Shown one piece after another: positions 34,825-43,122 of a stretch of DNA of 64,000 nucleotides (its first letter is position 1; every line of letters starts with the position of its first letter). The position numbers were made by a program, and so were the translations under genes. The DNA is from Tharpella sp964457755 (GTDB lineage Bacteria > Desulfobacterota > Anaeroferrophillalia > Anaeroferrophillales > Tharpellaceae). Where the stretch lies: NCBI GenBank assembly GCA_964457755.1, contig CAYWGC010000013.1:6917-70916 (forward strand), given 5' to 3'. The notes under the pieces are model-generated. The model was not told the DNA's origin and did no database searches. It saw nothing but the letters and a program-made list of their open reading frames with translations.

Positions 34825-36390
34825 ATGCCCTCCCAACCCCTGAATCACCACAACCTGACCGACACCCGCGCCGCCGGCATTCTTCTCCACTTAAGTTCCC
34901 TGCCCAGCCGCTGGGGAATTGGTGATCTCGGCCCCGAAGCGGAAAAGTTCTTAGACTTTCTCAAAGAGTCAGGACAGCGCTACTGGCAGTTTCTACCCTT
35001 AAGCCCAACTTTGCCAATTTACGGCCACTCCCCCTACATGAGCAACTCGGCTTTTGCTGGCAACCCCCTGCTGATCAGTCCCAACTATCTTTTAGAAGAG
35101 GGCTGGATTGAACCGGAAGATCTTGCTGAAGGTCCGGAATTCTATCAATATCTGGTACTTTTTCAAGAGGTAGAAAATTTCAAGGAGAGCCTGTTCGAAA
35201 AAGCCTTCACCAACTTTAAAAAAAGTAAGCTTCAGGCGCAAGCGTTTACTAAGTTCTGCGAGGACTCTATCTGGCTTAAAGATTATGCACTCTTTGTCGC
35301 TTTAGGAGGAAAGTTTGCGGAACTGGCCTGGCATGATTGGCCGGCAGAGATCGCCCGCCGCAACCCGCTAGCTTTAGAAAACGCGGAAAAAGAGCTGGCT
35401 GATAAAGTTTTATACCATAAATTTATCCAATATATATTTGCTCAACAATGGCTGCATTTTAAGAAAAAAGCCCACGAACGACAGATCAGGTTAATTGGCG
35501 ATATGCCCATCTATGTCGCTTTAAACAGCGCCGATGTCTGGGCCCATCAAGAGTGCTTTCAACTCAACCCCGAAACCCTGAAACCGGAATATGTAGCCGG
35601 GGTTCCACCTGACTATTTCAGCCCGACCGGACAGGCCTGGGGCAACCCTCTCTATCGCTGGCAAGCAGACACAGATCCGGATGCAGAGCTGAATCAGTGC
35701 GTCACAAACTGGTGGCAGAGACGTTTACAACGCCTGGCAGAACTTGTGGATGTTGTCAGGATTGACCATTTCCGCGCCTTTGAAGCCTATTGGCAAATTC
35801 CGGCGGGAGCAAAAACGGCAGAGACAGGAGAGTGGATAAAAGGACCGGGAGAAACTTTTTTCACCCACATGGCAGACGCCACCCGGGATTTAACAATTAT
35901 AGCTGAAGATCTTGGCACGATTACCCCTCCGGTTGAAAAATTAAGAGACCATCTTGGCTTTGCCGGGATGAAGGTGCTTCAATTCGCTTTTGATGGAACC
36001 CCCGACAATCCCTACCTGCCCTGGAATTTCACCTCTCCCAACTGCGTTGTCTACACTGGCACGCACGATAACAACACTACCCTGGGCTGGTACTTTGATG
36101 AACAAGTAGACTCCAAATGTAAAGAACGGGCCCGCCGCGCGACCAACAGCGACGGCAGTGCTATCCATCTTGATTTCATAAAATTAGCTTACGCTTCAAT
36201 CGCCGCCCTGGCGATCACCCCTTTGCAGGATGCTCTCGGCTTCGGCAGCGATTGCCGCATGAACTGGCCCGGTTCCAACCAAAGAAACTGGGCCTGGCGC
36301 TGCGCCCCGCATTTTATCACCAAAGAAATTTCAGAAATGCTTTACCGTGAAGCCGTTTTCTTCAACCGCGTCCCTACTTTGCTGCTTTGA
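34825..36390 (+). CDS. malQ: 4-alpha-glucanotransferase (amylomaltase)
   Basis: A 521-residue GH77 enzyme. It has the GILLHLSSLPSRWGIGDLG start, WQFLPLSPT, GDMPIYVALNSADVWAH, the nucleophile Asp region VVRIDHFRAFEAYWQIP, the acid/base Glu in IAEDLGTITP, and YTGTHDNNTTLGWY. It transfers maltooligosaccharide segments between alpha-1,4-glucans and releases glucose. With pgm just upstream it funnels glycogen or maltodextrin into glycolysis. A bidirectional terminator follows and separates it from convergent groEL. Confidence 0.96.
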   Translation: MPSQPLNHHNLTDTRAAGILLHLSSLPSRWGIGDLGPEAEKFLDFLKESGQRYWQFLPLSPTLPIYGHSPYMSNSAFAGNPLLISPNYLLEEGWIEPEDLAEGPEFYQYLVLFQEVENFKESLFEKAFTNFKKSKLQAQAFTKFCEDSIWLKDYALFVALGGKFAELAWHDWPAEIARRNPLALENAEKELADKVLYHKFIQYIFAQQWLHFKKKAHERQIRLIGDMPIYVALNSADVWAHQECFQLNPETLKPEYVAGVPPDYFSPTGQAWGNPLYRWQADTDPDAELNQCVTNWWQRRLQRLAELVDVVRIDHFRAFEAYWQIPAGAKTAETGEWIKGPGETFFTHMADATRDLTIIAEDLGTITPPVEKLRDHLGFAGMKVLQFAFDGTPDNPYLPWNFTSPNCVVYTGTHDNNTTLGWYFDEQVDSKCKERARRATNSDGSAIHLDFIKLAYASIAALAITPLQDALGFGSDCRMNWPGSNQRNWAWRCAPHFITKEISEMLYREAVFFNRVPTLLL

Positions 36391-36470
36391 TTTTATTATG
36401 ACGGAAAAACTGAAGTGCCCTCTTATCAGGCCTGACCCCTGCCCCTGCTCTTCATGGCTCCATAAAACAA

Positions 36471-36507
36471 AAAACCCGCAAGCAGCTAATTAGCACTTGC
36501 GGGTTTT
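36471..36507. terminator. Bidirectional terminator between malQ and groEL
   Basis: AAAACCCGCAAG (36471-36482) and CTTGCGGGTTTT (36496-36507) form a perfect 12-bp stem with a 13-base loop, flanked by A- and T-runs on both sides. Confidence 0.9.
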
Positions 36508-36572
36508 GGCTTTTCTAAAAGGCGATGGCCAGGTTTAGCGCGACCATCATGGGCAGTAAATTTTAAATCAAT

Positions 36573-38234
36573 TTACATCATGCCGCCCATACCACCCATG
36601 CCGCCCATGCCGCCAGGCATGCCGCCACCAGGCATACCGCCGCCAGCGTCACCGCTTTCAGGCTTTTCAGCAATTATAGCTTCGGTGGTGATCATCAGAC
36701 CAGAGATGCTGGCCGCATTCTGCAGAGCAGTGCGGGCAACCTTGGTCGGATCGATAATCCCGGCTTCAATCAAATCGGTGTACTCGCCGGTTGCCGCGTT
36801 AAAACCAAAGGAACCCTTCTCAGCTTTGAGACGGGCAACTATAACCGAACCTTCCTGTCCGGCATTGTTAACGATCTGACGCAGAGGCTCTTCGATAGCC
36901 CGACGGAGAATATTGACACCCATCTTCTCGTCATGAGTCAAGTCAGTCAAATCATCCAGACTGGAACTCGAACGTAACAAGGCAACGCCACCCCCAGGAA
37001 CAATACCTTCCTCGACGGCTGCCCGGGTCGCATTAAGAGCATCCTCGACCCGATCTTTTTTCTCTTTCATCTCGGTCTCGGTAGCAGCTCCAACATTAAT
37101 GACGGCTACGCCACCAATCAACTTGGCGAGACGCTCTTGAAGTTTTTCACGATCGTACTCAGAAGTGGTCTCTTCAACCTGAGCGCGAAGCTGTTTGACA
37201 CGGCCCTTAATAAGATCCTGAGAGCCAGCGCCATCAACAATAGTTGTGTTATCTTTGTCGATATGAATCCGTTTAGCCTGGCCAAGATCTTCCAAGGAGG
37301 CGGATTCGAGTTTTAAGCCAATCTCTTCGGAGATCACCTGACCACCAGTCAACACGGCAATGTCTTCAAGCATTGCTTTACGACGATCACCAAAACCGGG
37401 AGCTTTAACGGCAACACAGTTCAAAGTACCGCGCAATTTGTTGACAACCAGGGTTGCCAGAGCTTCACCGTCGATATCTTCGGCAATCATCAGGAACGGA
37501 CGGCTCATCTTAGCAATCTGTTCAAGAATCGGCAGGAGATCTTTCATGTTGCTGATCTTTTTGTCGTGGATAAGAATGTAAGGGTTATCCATCTCGGCAA
37601 TCATCTTCTCGGTATCGGTAACGAAGTAAGGTGAGAGATAACCGCGATCAAACTGCATACCTTCAACGACATCAAGCGTGGTATCCATCGATTTGGCTTC
37701 TTCAACGGTGATAACACCCTCTTTACCGACTTTGTCCATCGCTTCGGCAATAATGTTACCGATTGTGGCATCGCCATTGGCGGAGATAATACCAACCTGA
37801 GCGATATCCTTATGGGTTGCCGTCGGTTTTGACATGCCAACCAAAGCATCGACCAGTTTTACTACTGCCATGTCGATTCCGCGTTTAAGTTCCATCGGAT
37901 TGGCGCCGGCAGCGACCATTTTGGAACCTTCACGATAGATAGCCTGAGCCAAAACCGTAGCCGTAGTCGTACCGTCACCGGCAACATCACTGGTTTTGCT
38001 GGCAACTTCTTTAACCAACTGGGCGCCAATATTCTCGAACTTGTCTTCAAGCTCGATCTCTTTGGCAACCGAAACACCATCTTTGGTAATCGTCGGAGAA
38101 CCAAAAGATTTATCGACAATAACGTTACGACCTTTGGGTCCCAAGGTAACTTTAACAGCGTCGGCCAGAATATTGATGCCATTCATGATCGCCTGGCGGG
38201 CTTCCTGATCAAATTTAATCTCTTTTGCAGCCAT
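36573..38234 (-). CDS. groEL: Chaperonin GroEL
   Basis: A 553-residue HSP60. It starts AAKEIKFDQEARQ and has the ATP site (TLGPKGRNVIV, GDGTTTATVLAQAI) and the family signature AAVEEGIVPGGG. It ends with a Gly-Gly-Met-rich tail (GGMPGGMGGMGG). It forms the double heptameric ring that folds proteins inside the GroES-capped chamber. It is 92 bases downstream of groES, so both are one transcript under the CIRCE-controlled promoter. Confidence 0.99.
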   Translation of the reverse strand: MAAKEIKFDQEARQAIMNGINILADAVKVTLGPKGRNVIVDKSFGSPTITKDGVSVAKEIELEDKFENIGAQLVKEVASKTSDVAGDGTTTATVLAQAIYREGSKMVAAGANPMELKRGIDMAVVKLVDALVGMSKPTATHKDIAQVGIISANGDATIGNIIAEAMDKVGKEGVITVEEAKSMDTTLDVVEGMQFDRGYLSPYFVTDTEKMIAEMDNPYILIHDKKISNMKDLLPILEQIAKMSRPFLMIAEDIDGEALATLVVNKLRGTLNCVAVKAPGFGDRRKAMLEDIAVLTGGQVISEEIGLKLESASLEDLGQAKRIHIDKDNTTIVDGAGSQDLIKGRVKQLRAQVEETTSEYDREKLQERLAKLIGGVAVINVGAATETEMKEKKDRVEDALNATRAAVEEGIVPGGGVALLRSSSSLDDLTDLTHDEKMGVNILRRAIEEPLRQIVNNAGQEGSVIVARLKAEKGSFGFNAATGEYTDLIEAGIIDPTKVARTALQNAASISGLMITTEAIIAEKPESGDAGGGMPGGGMPGGMGGMGGMGGMM

Positions 38235-38326
38235 AGTAAATCATCCTCCAAATTTATTTGTCGGGCTCAAATATGAACCCTTTATCGTACGATATTTAAC
38301 AGTTAAAAATTTTAGCAAGAAGCTCT

Positions 38327-38614
38327 CTAGCTCAACACCCCAAGAACATCATCTTCACGCATGATGAGATAGTCTTCACCATCCAGCTTTACTTCGGTAC
38401 CGGCATATTTGCCGAAAAGAATCTTGTCACCGACTTTGACGTCCAGGGGATTAATTTTGCCATCGTCGCCAACTTTACCTTTACCGGCAGCAACAACTTC
38501 ACCCTGCATAGGTTTCTCTTTAGCAGCATCCGGAATAATGATTCCACCTGCTGTTTTCTCTTCCTCTTCGGTCCGTTTGACAATGATCCGATCCTGCAAA
38601 GGTCTGATATTCAT
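38327..38614 (-). CDS. groES: Co-chaperonin GroES
   Basis: A 95-residue lid of the GroEL chamber. It begins MNIRPLQDRIIVKR, has the mobile loop EEEEKTAGGIIIP, then VGDKILFGKYAGTEVKLDGEDYLIMREDDVLGVL. An AGGAG lies a few bases upstream of the ATG. First gene of the groESL operon, with a consensus promoter and CIRCE operator in front. Confidence 0.99.
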   Translation of the reverse strand: MNIRPLQDRIIVKRTEEEEKTAGGIIIPDAAKEKPMQGEVVAAGKGKVGDDGKINPLDVKVGDKILFGKYAGTEVKLDGEDYLIMREDDVLGVLS

Positions 38615-38690
38615 TCTTCTTTCTCCTTACAATAGATGTTTTTAAGATTAACAGATGTAAAAAAAGGCTATCAACCTGACTTACGAAATT

Positions 38691-38717
38691 TTAGCACTCG
38701 AACCCCATGAGTGCTAA
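38691..38717 (-). promoter_or_regulatory. CIRCE operator (HrcA binding site)
   Basis: The inverted repeat TTAGCACTC - 9 bases - GAGTGCTAA is an exact match to the CIRCE consensus, 77 bases before the groES start and right after the -10. HrcA bound here represses groESL until heat or misfolded protein titrates GroEL. hrcA itself is not in the window. Confidence 0.97.
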
Positions 38718-38725
38718 CAAGCGAG

Positions 38726-38754
38726 AATATACTCACGCCCAGATTAAAAATCAA
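38726..38754 (-). promoter_or_regulatory. Sigma-70-type promoter of groESL
   Basis: On the minus strand TTGATT (plus 38749-38754) is separated by 17 bases from TATATT (plus 38726-38731). The CIRCE operator begins nine bases downstream of the -10, covering the expected transcription start. Confidence 0.85.
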
Positions 38755-38787
38755 GGGGCCGGGAAAAAAAATTATGAGAGATAACGT

Positions 38788-38814
38788 AAGGGCTCCCCCC
38801 CCGTGGGAGCCCTT
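38788..38814 (-). terminator. Hairpin at the end of the U32 peptidase gene
   Basis: AAGGGCTCCC (38788-38797) pairs with GGGAGCCCTT (38805-38814). It covers the stop codon. A T-run on the minus strand comes only about 20 bases later, so termination is probable but not typical. Confidence 0.55.
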
Positions 38815-41014
38815 AATACCAGCCCTCGCGAAAATTATAGGTCGAACTGGCAAGGTCATTGAGACGCAGGCGTCGAGGATTGAGAAAGCGGTGGGCAACT
38901 GCGGAATCCAAGGCCCAAGTAAGATCAACGATCTTTTGTGAAATTGCAGGATTTCGTACACGCTCAAGAGAGTTCAGAAGGGAGAATGGCACAGCACTGA
39001 CTAAAGCACTGAGACCGTCGCGTTTGAGCACCGCAAGTTCCTCTTGGCGCCGCGAAAAAAAGCTTTCGTTACGACGTTGCAAGGAAATCGGCACCCGGGT
39101 CAAGAGGAGCGGTAGAAAACTGAATACTGTCAAACCTAAAGTGCTGCCCGGCGCTGTCGACAAAGAGTTAATGGTAGTTTCGTCAAGTTCCAGGGTCAGA
39201 TGAATCAGTGAGAATCCCAGCTCTGCATAAAAATTTATGGCTGACTGATTGGCAGCATGGAGAAAAGGGCCGGTCGCCAATTTAAATGGGACTGAACCTT
39301 CGGCCAAACCAGGAAAAAGATCTAACTGCCCCAAACCATTTAGATGAAAGTTACGAAAGCCAACTTGCGCCAGACGTTTAACCATCTCTGCCAAGGGTGC
39401 TTCCCGGCCGGGATACTGAAGTGGTGGCAGAGACCATTCGGTTTCGGGGAAGCTCCGAAAAAGCTCCCGTTCACGACCCGCAATCGCGGCCATGAGCTTG
39501 CCATTAAGGTCAAGGGCTACGCGCCACCCACGACGCTTGAGAAAGGGCTGGGCTTGAGACCAGTCGGCAAACTTGATCAACCATGAAGATTCTTGTTTAG
39601 CAACTCCGGCATTCGCCTTTTTTGCCGTACCAATTTTAGCAACTTGCCGTTTTGCCGATGAAGAACACCGAGCCCGCTGCAAAGCATCAACCTGGCGCTC
39701 TTTAATCTGGCCGCCAACCGCCTCTTCGAGCTGCCGACGAAACCAGGCCCCGCCGCGACGGCCATACTTATCACGACTGCCAACCTTGACTAAAAGATCA
39801 CCCACCTGACATTTAAAAGGGACCGGCAGAGAGACAATCAAGCCCCCACCTTTGGCCGCCCGTTTTTTTTCAACCCGAAAACCATCCTTTAATGTAAAGG
39901 AGTTATCACGCCCATCTTTACCCTTAAGCATAATTTTCAAACGATCTCCGGGCGCCAATTCACGGGAGGAGCGCAATAAAATCCGCCACGATTTCCCATC
40001 CCGCCCCTCACGACTGACACGGCGAACCTTGCCGACGACAACACCGATAGTCGCGGCCCGCTGGGGCTCAATGATTTCTTTGGGATAGTGGCCCGAGAGA
40101 TTGGCTGAAGTTGACGGACGCGCATAGGCCTCTTTAAGTTCTTCGGCAAAGACCTTGCGACTTTGCCGAGAGAGATCACCGCTTTTTTTAATCTCATCTA
40201 AAGCTCGACGAAAAACGCCAACCACAACCGAGACATATTGCGAGCCCTTCATACGCCCTTCGATCTTACAGGAGGCAACCCCAGACCGAACCAGCTCTGG
40301 CAGAAAATCGAGCCCGTTAAAGTCGGCCGGCGAGAAAAAATTACCCTCCTCTCCAGCATGACTGTAAGGGCGCCGGCAGGGCTGGCTGCAACGCCCCCGA
40401 TTGGCACTTTGACCGCCAAAAAAACTGCTGAACTGACAAAGTCCGGCCACCGAAACACATAAGGCTCCATAGACAAAGAGCTCAAGCTCAAGTGCGCTCT
40501 TTGCGGCGACCAGCTTGATCTCAGCCAAAGAGAGTTCACGCCCCAGGACAACCCGCTTACAACCTTGAACTGCCAAGCGGTTGACACCGGCCGCATTGTG
40601 AATCGCCAACTGGGTTGAGAGATGAACGGAGAGTTCGGGAAAATCGCTGCGTAAAATATTGACCAGGCCAAAATCCTGGACAATGACCGCATCGACCCCG
40701 ATGCGGGAGAGTTCATTTAAGGTTTGATAGATCTCATCAAGTTCATCGTTGCGAATAAGCGTATTTAAAGCGACATAGAGTTTAACCCCGCGCGAATGCG
40801 CGTAGAGGATCATCAGTTCCAGATCAGCAAAAGTAAAATTTTCGGCCCGGGCCCGGGCCGAAAATTTCTTGAGCCCCAGATAGACAGCATCAGCTCCGGC
40901 ATCAATAGCTGCCATAAAGGTTTCAAAATTTCCGACCGGGGCCAGAAGTTCGGGCAGTTTCTTGGGCAACTTAATGGAAGAAGAAACTACAGTAGGAATT
41001 ACGGAATCATTCAT
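38813..41014 (-). CDS. U32 family peptidase-like protein (RlhA/YhbU-type, large)
   Basis: A 733-residue protein of the long U32 class with C-terminal DUF3656-type extensions. The N-terminal barrel reads PELLAPVGNFETFMAAIDAGADAVYLGLKKFSAR. The U32 signature with its Cys residues is FVYGALCVSVAGLCQFSSFFGGQSANRGRCSQPCRRPY, and CKIEGRMKGSQYVSVVVGVFRRALD follows. U32 members in bacteria modify tRNA or rRNA bases (for example hydroxycytidine formation by RlhA/TrhP) more than they cleave protein, so a peptidase role is not assumed. The start overlaps the stop of selD (ATGA type), so both are made from one transcript. Confidence 0.85.
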   Translation of the reverse strand: MNDSVIPTVVSSSIKLPKKLPELLAPVGNFETFMAAIDAGADAVYLGLKKFSARARAENFTFADLELMILYAHSRGVKLYVALNTLIRNDELDEIYQTLNELSRIGVDAVIVQDFGLVNILRSDFPELSVHLSTQLAIHNAAGVNRLAVQGCKRVVLGRELSLAEIKLVAAKSALELELFVYGALCVSVAGLCQFSSFFGGQSANRGRCSQPCRRPYSHAGEEGNFFSPADFNGLDFLPELVRSGVASCKIEGRMKGSQYVSVVVGVFRRALDEIKKSGDLSRQSRKVFAEELKEAYARPSTSANLSGHYPKEIIEPQRAATIGVVVGKVRRVSREGRDGKSWRILLRSSRELAPGDRLKIMLKGKDGRDNSFTLKDGFRVEKKRAAKGGGLIVSLPVPFKCQVGDLLVKVGSRDKYGRRGGAWFRRQLEEAVGGQIKERQVDALQRARCSSSAKRQVAKIGTAKKANAGVAKQESSWLIKFADWSQAQPFLKRRGWRVALDLNGKLMAAIAGRERELFRSFPETEWSLPPLQYPGREAPLAEMVKRLAQVGFRNFHLNGLGQLDLFPGLAEGSVPFKLATGPFLHAANQSAINFYAELGFSLIHLTLELDETTINSLSTAPGSTLGLTVFSFLPLLLTRVPISLQRRNESFFSRRQEELAVLKRDGLSALVSAVPFSLLNSLERVRNPAISQKIVDLTWALDSAVAHRFLNPRRLRLNDLASSTYNFREGWY

Positions 41015-42078
41015 AGTAGTTGGATACGGCCCGGTTCACTGTCAATAAATTCTCCCACCGGCCAGCAGCCAATTCCTCCCGTATTAAAACTACGGACCAC
41101 CGATTCAGCCCCGGCCGGATCGACAGCCAGCAAAAGACCACCTGAAGTCTGCGGATCAAAAAGAAGATCACGGAGCAAAGGATCAACCAGCTCTTCACCC
41201 AAAAGACGAAAGCCGAAATAATCGCGATTGCGATGCCCCCCTTCTGGAAACATCCCCATACCACATAACTCCTCGGCCCGGTCAAGCAATGGAACATGGC
41301 CCAATTCAACCCGCACCCCGACCCGATCATCGGCAATCATCTCAGCCAGATGACCGAAAAACCCGAAGCCGGTAACATCAGTACAGGCCCGCACCCACTG
41401 CCGCCACAAATCACCCTCACTCTCAGGCGGCAGAACATTGAGCCGTAACATCCACTCTAGAGCTTGATAAATCTCTGCTTCCTTGACAAAATCGGCTTTC
41501 AAGGCTGTCGCTAAAACCCCATTACCTAAAGGCTTTGTCAAAATCAGAATATCACCGGCCAAAGCTCCCTGATTGCGCCAGATCTTGTCCGGATGAACCT
41601 CACCGGTAACCGAGAGACCATACTTTATCTCAGGGTCATCGACACTGTGTCCACCCGCCAGAACGGCTCCGGCTTCAGCTATTTTAGCGAGTCCACCGGC
41701 CAGAATCTGGCGCAAAATATCAGGCCCCAGACACTTAATCGGAAAGGCCACCAGATTCATGGCCGTCAAAGGCTGCCCGCCCATGGCGTAAACATCACTG
41801 AAAGCATTAGCCGCCGCAATCTGCCCAAACTGATAGGGATCATCGACCATCGGCGGAAAAAAATCGACCGTCTGCACCAGAGCCCGCTCATCATCAAGCC
41901 TGAATACCCCAGCATCATCGGCTCCTTCAAGACCAACCAGAAGACGTTCATCAACCGGCAGCTCCAGGCCCTGCAACACATCCGCCAGATCCGACGGACC
42001 AATTTTCGCAGCTCAGCCAGATGCGGCCGAGAGGGTCGAGAGCCTGATCCTGCCATCTTTTAAATTTTCGTTAATCAT
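41011..42078 (-). CDS. selD: Selenide, water dikinase containing selenocysteine
   Basis: Reading from ATG at 42078, codon 22 is an in-frame TGA, giving a 355-residue protein that begins MINENLKDGRIRLSTLSAASG-Sec-AAKIGPSDL. The catalytic Cys/Sec of SelD sits exactly here (GCAAKIGP or GUGAKIGP in relatives). After the TGA, SelD motifs continue: DDAGVFRL, VQTVDFFPPMVDDPYQFGQIAAANAFSDVYAMGG, GGHSVDDPEIKYGLSVTGEV, TDVTGFGFFGHL and FDPQTSGGLLLAV. The enzyme makes selenophosphate from selenide and ATP for Sec and selenouridine. Starting at an internal codon downstream of the TGA would lose the catalytic residue. The U32 gene overlaps its 3' end. Confidence 0.93.
41982..42015 (-). promoter_or_regulatory. 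UGA-Sec codon and candidate bacterial SECIS hairpin in selD
   Basis: The Sec codon TGA is at plus 42013-42015. Fifteen bases later CCGUC-GGAUCU-GGCGG (plus 41982-41997) can form a five-pair stem with a six-base GGAUCU loop. The position and a G/U-containing loop agree with SelB-recognised bacterial SECIS elements, which lie just after the UGA within the coding sequence. Confidence 0.75.
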
Positions 42079-42134
42079 AAAGATATCACTATTATATACA
42101 GATTATTAACCCTACAAAATCAGAAGCAAAACAA

Positions 42135-42290
42135 TTAATTCACTTCTGCAAAACCGTCTTTCAACCTCAGGAAAACCCAGTGACATACAATCGCTTCAAG
42201 ACAGGAATAGCTTTTGCGGGAACATTTGCGGCAGGAGCGACAGGAAAGAAGGTGACGGACAAAACCAAAATGGGGTCTCGAAGGAATTGG
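42135..42290 (-). pseudogene. Relic of the 3' end of a GT9 heptosyltransferase gene
   Basis: The minus strand encodes, in one frame ending at TAA (42135-42137), VRHLLSCRSCRKCSRKSYSC then LEAIVCHW and GFAEVN. This aligns end-to-end with the C-terminus of the intact GT9 protein at 44975-46060 (VRHPLHCSPCRKRSCKTQLC, LEAIGWRR, LLEEVN). DNA identity is obvious by eye across about 120 bases. No start, Rossmann domain or sugar-nucleotide site remains upstream. It is a remnant of a duplicated or lost heptosyltransferase. Confidence 0.75.
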
Positions 42291-42336
42291 GGTCCTGATC
42301 AGTCGGAAAAGATATAAGCCAGCTCTTCAAGACCTG

Positions 42337-42972
42337 CTAAAATCCAAATTCAGCCAGCAGATCATCAACCAGATTCTGATCAAGGGGTTGGCCAGGAGTG
42401 GTGGCCTTAGCCGCTTTAAGTATCTCCTTTTTCTTCTGCAGTTCTTTTTGGGATTTACCCTTTTCAGGTCCGATCTTTAAGACTACCAACGTCTCCACAA
42501 GCCAGTCCCGCATCTGATTTAACTCTTTAATCAGTTTTTCCATCTTCTGTCTTGCCGCATCCTGATATGATTGGGATGCAATTATGTCAAAGATGGCGAC
42601 TTTCATGGCCTGGATATTTTTGCTGTTCGCAGCTTCATACATTGCATCACATCCGACCAGGGCTGAGTCCATCTTTTCAGTCATCTCCATCAACCTGTCG
42701 GCTTTGTCAAGCACCTCTTCCGTGGACTGTTCCATTAAATCGATAACGCTTTTGGCGTCACTGACAGCCGTAGGTGCAGATTCCCCTGCGCTACTTAACG
42801 GGGCCTCCACAGTCTTCATATTGACCACCATTTGGTTGATCTGCTGCGCCAAGGTTGCTAATACCCCTTCGGCATCGAACTCTACGGTATCCTGGTCAAA
42901 TTCGCCACGCAACAGTCCGTCAGTCACCTCAATAAGAGATGTTATTTTATCGTTTACATTGGACATAACCAT
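42337..42972 (-). CDS. CheZ-like chemotaxis phosphatase
   Basis: 211 residues, all helical. The catalytic helix reads IIASQSYQDAARQKMEKLI, keeping the Asp and Gln positions of CheZ (D-F-Q-D-L-T-G-Q in E. coli). The C-terminal peptide DQNLVDDLLAEFGF matches the CheY-docking tail (DDLLDSLGF). It should dephosphorylate CheY-P or a related receiver. No other chemotaxis gene is in the window, so the partner lies elsewhere. It is followed upstream by a GGDEF protein in the same orientation, 150 bases away. Confidence 0.85.
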   Translation of the reverse strand: MVMSNVNDKITSLIEVTDGLLRGEFDQDTVEFDAEGVLATLAQQINQMVVNMKTVEAPLSSAGESAPTAVSDAKSVIDLMEQSTEEVLDKADRLMEMTEKMDSALVGCDAMYEAANSKNIQAMKVAIFDIIASQSYQDAARQKMEKLIKELNQMRDWLVETLVVLKIGPEKGKSQKELQKKKEILKAAKATTPGQPLDQNLVDDLLAEFGF

Positions 42973-43122
42973 AAATAAAATCTTTACATAGAGATAGATG
43001 CTTATATTTTATGAAACCCGATTACTGGACATATCATATATTCACAAAATTACCATAGTAAAATTTTACTCTGGATACATTAATAAAGTTGAGTCTATTA
43101 TTTCGGTGGGTAAAGGAGGTCT

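Noticed and set aside
36580..38208. Several long open frames opposite groEL
   Set aside because: They have no ribosome binding sites, show the codon bias of the antisense strand and match no family; groEL explains the DNA.
38813..41014. U32 protein as a secreted collagenase
   Set aside because: No signal peptide, and the coupling with selD and the Cys motif fit RNA-modifying U32 members better.
41011..41979. A selD start at an internal Leu/Met codon near 41979
   Set aside because: It would omit the catalytic Sec and the conserved AAKIGPSDL segment that is in frame upstream of it after the UGA.
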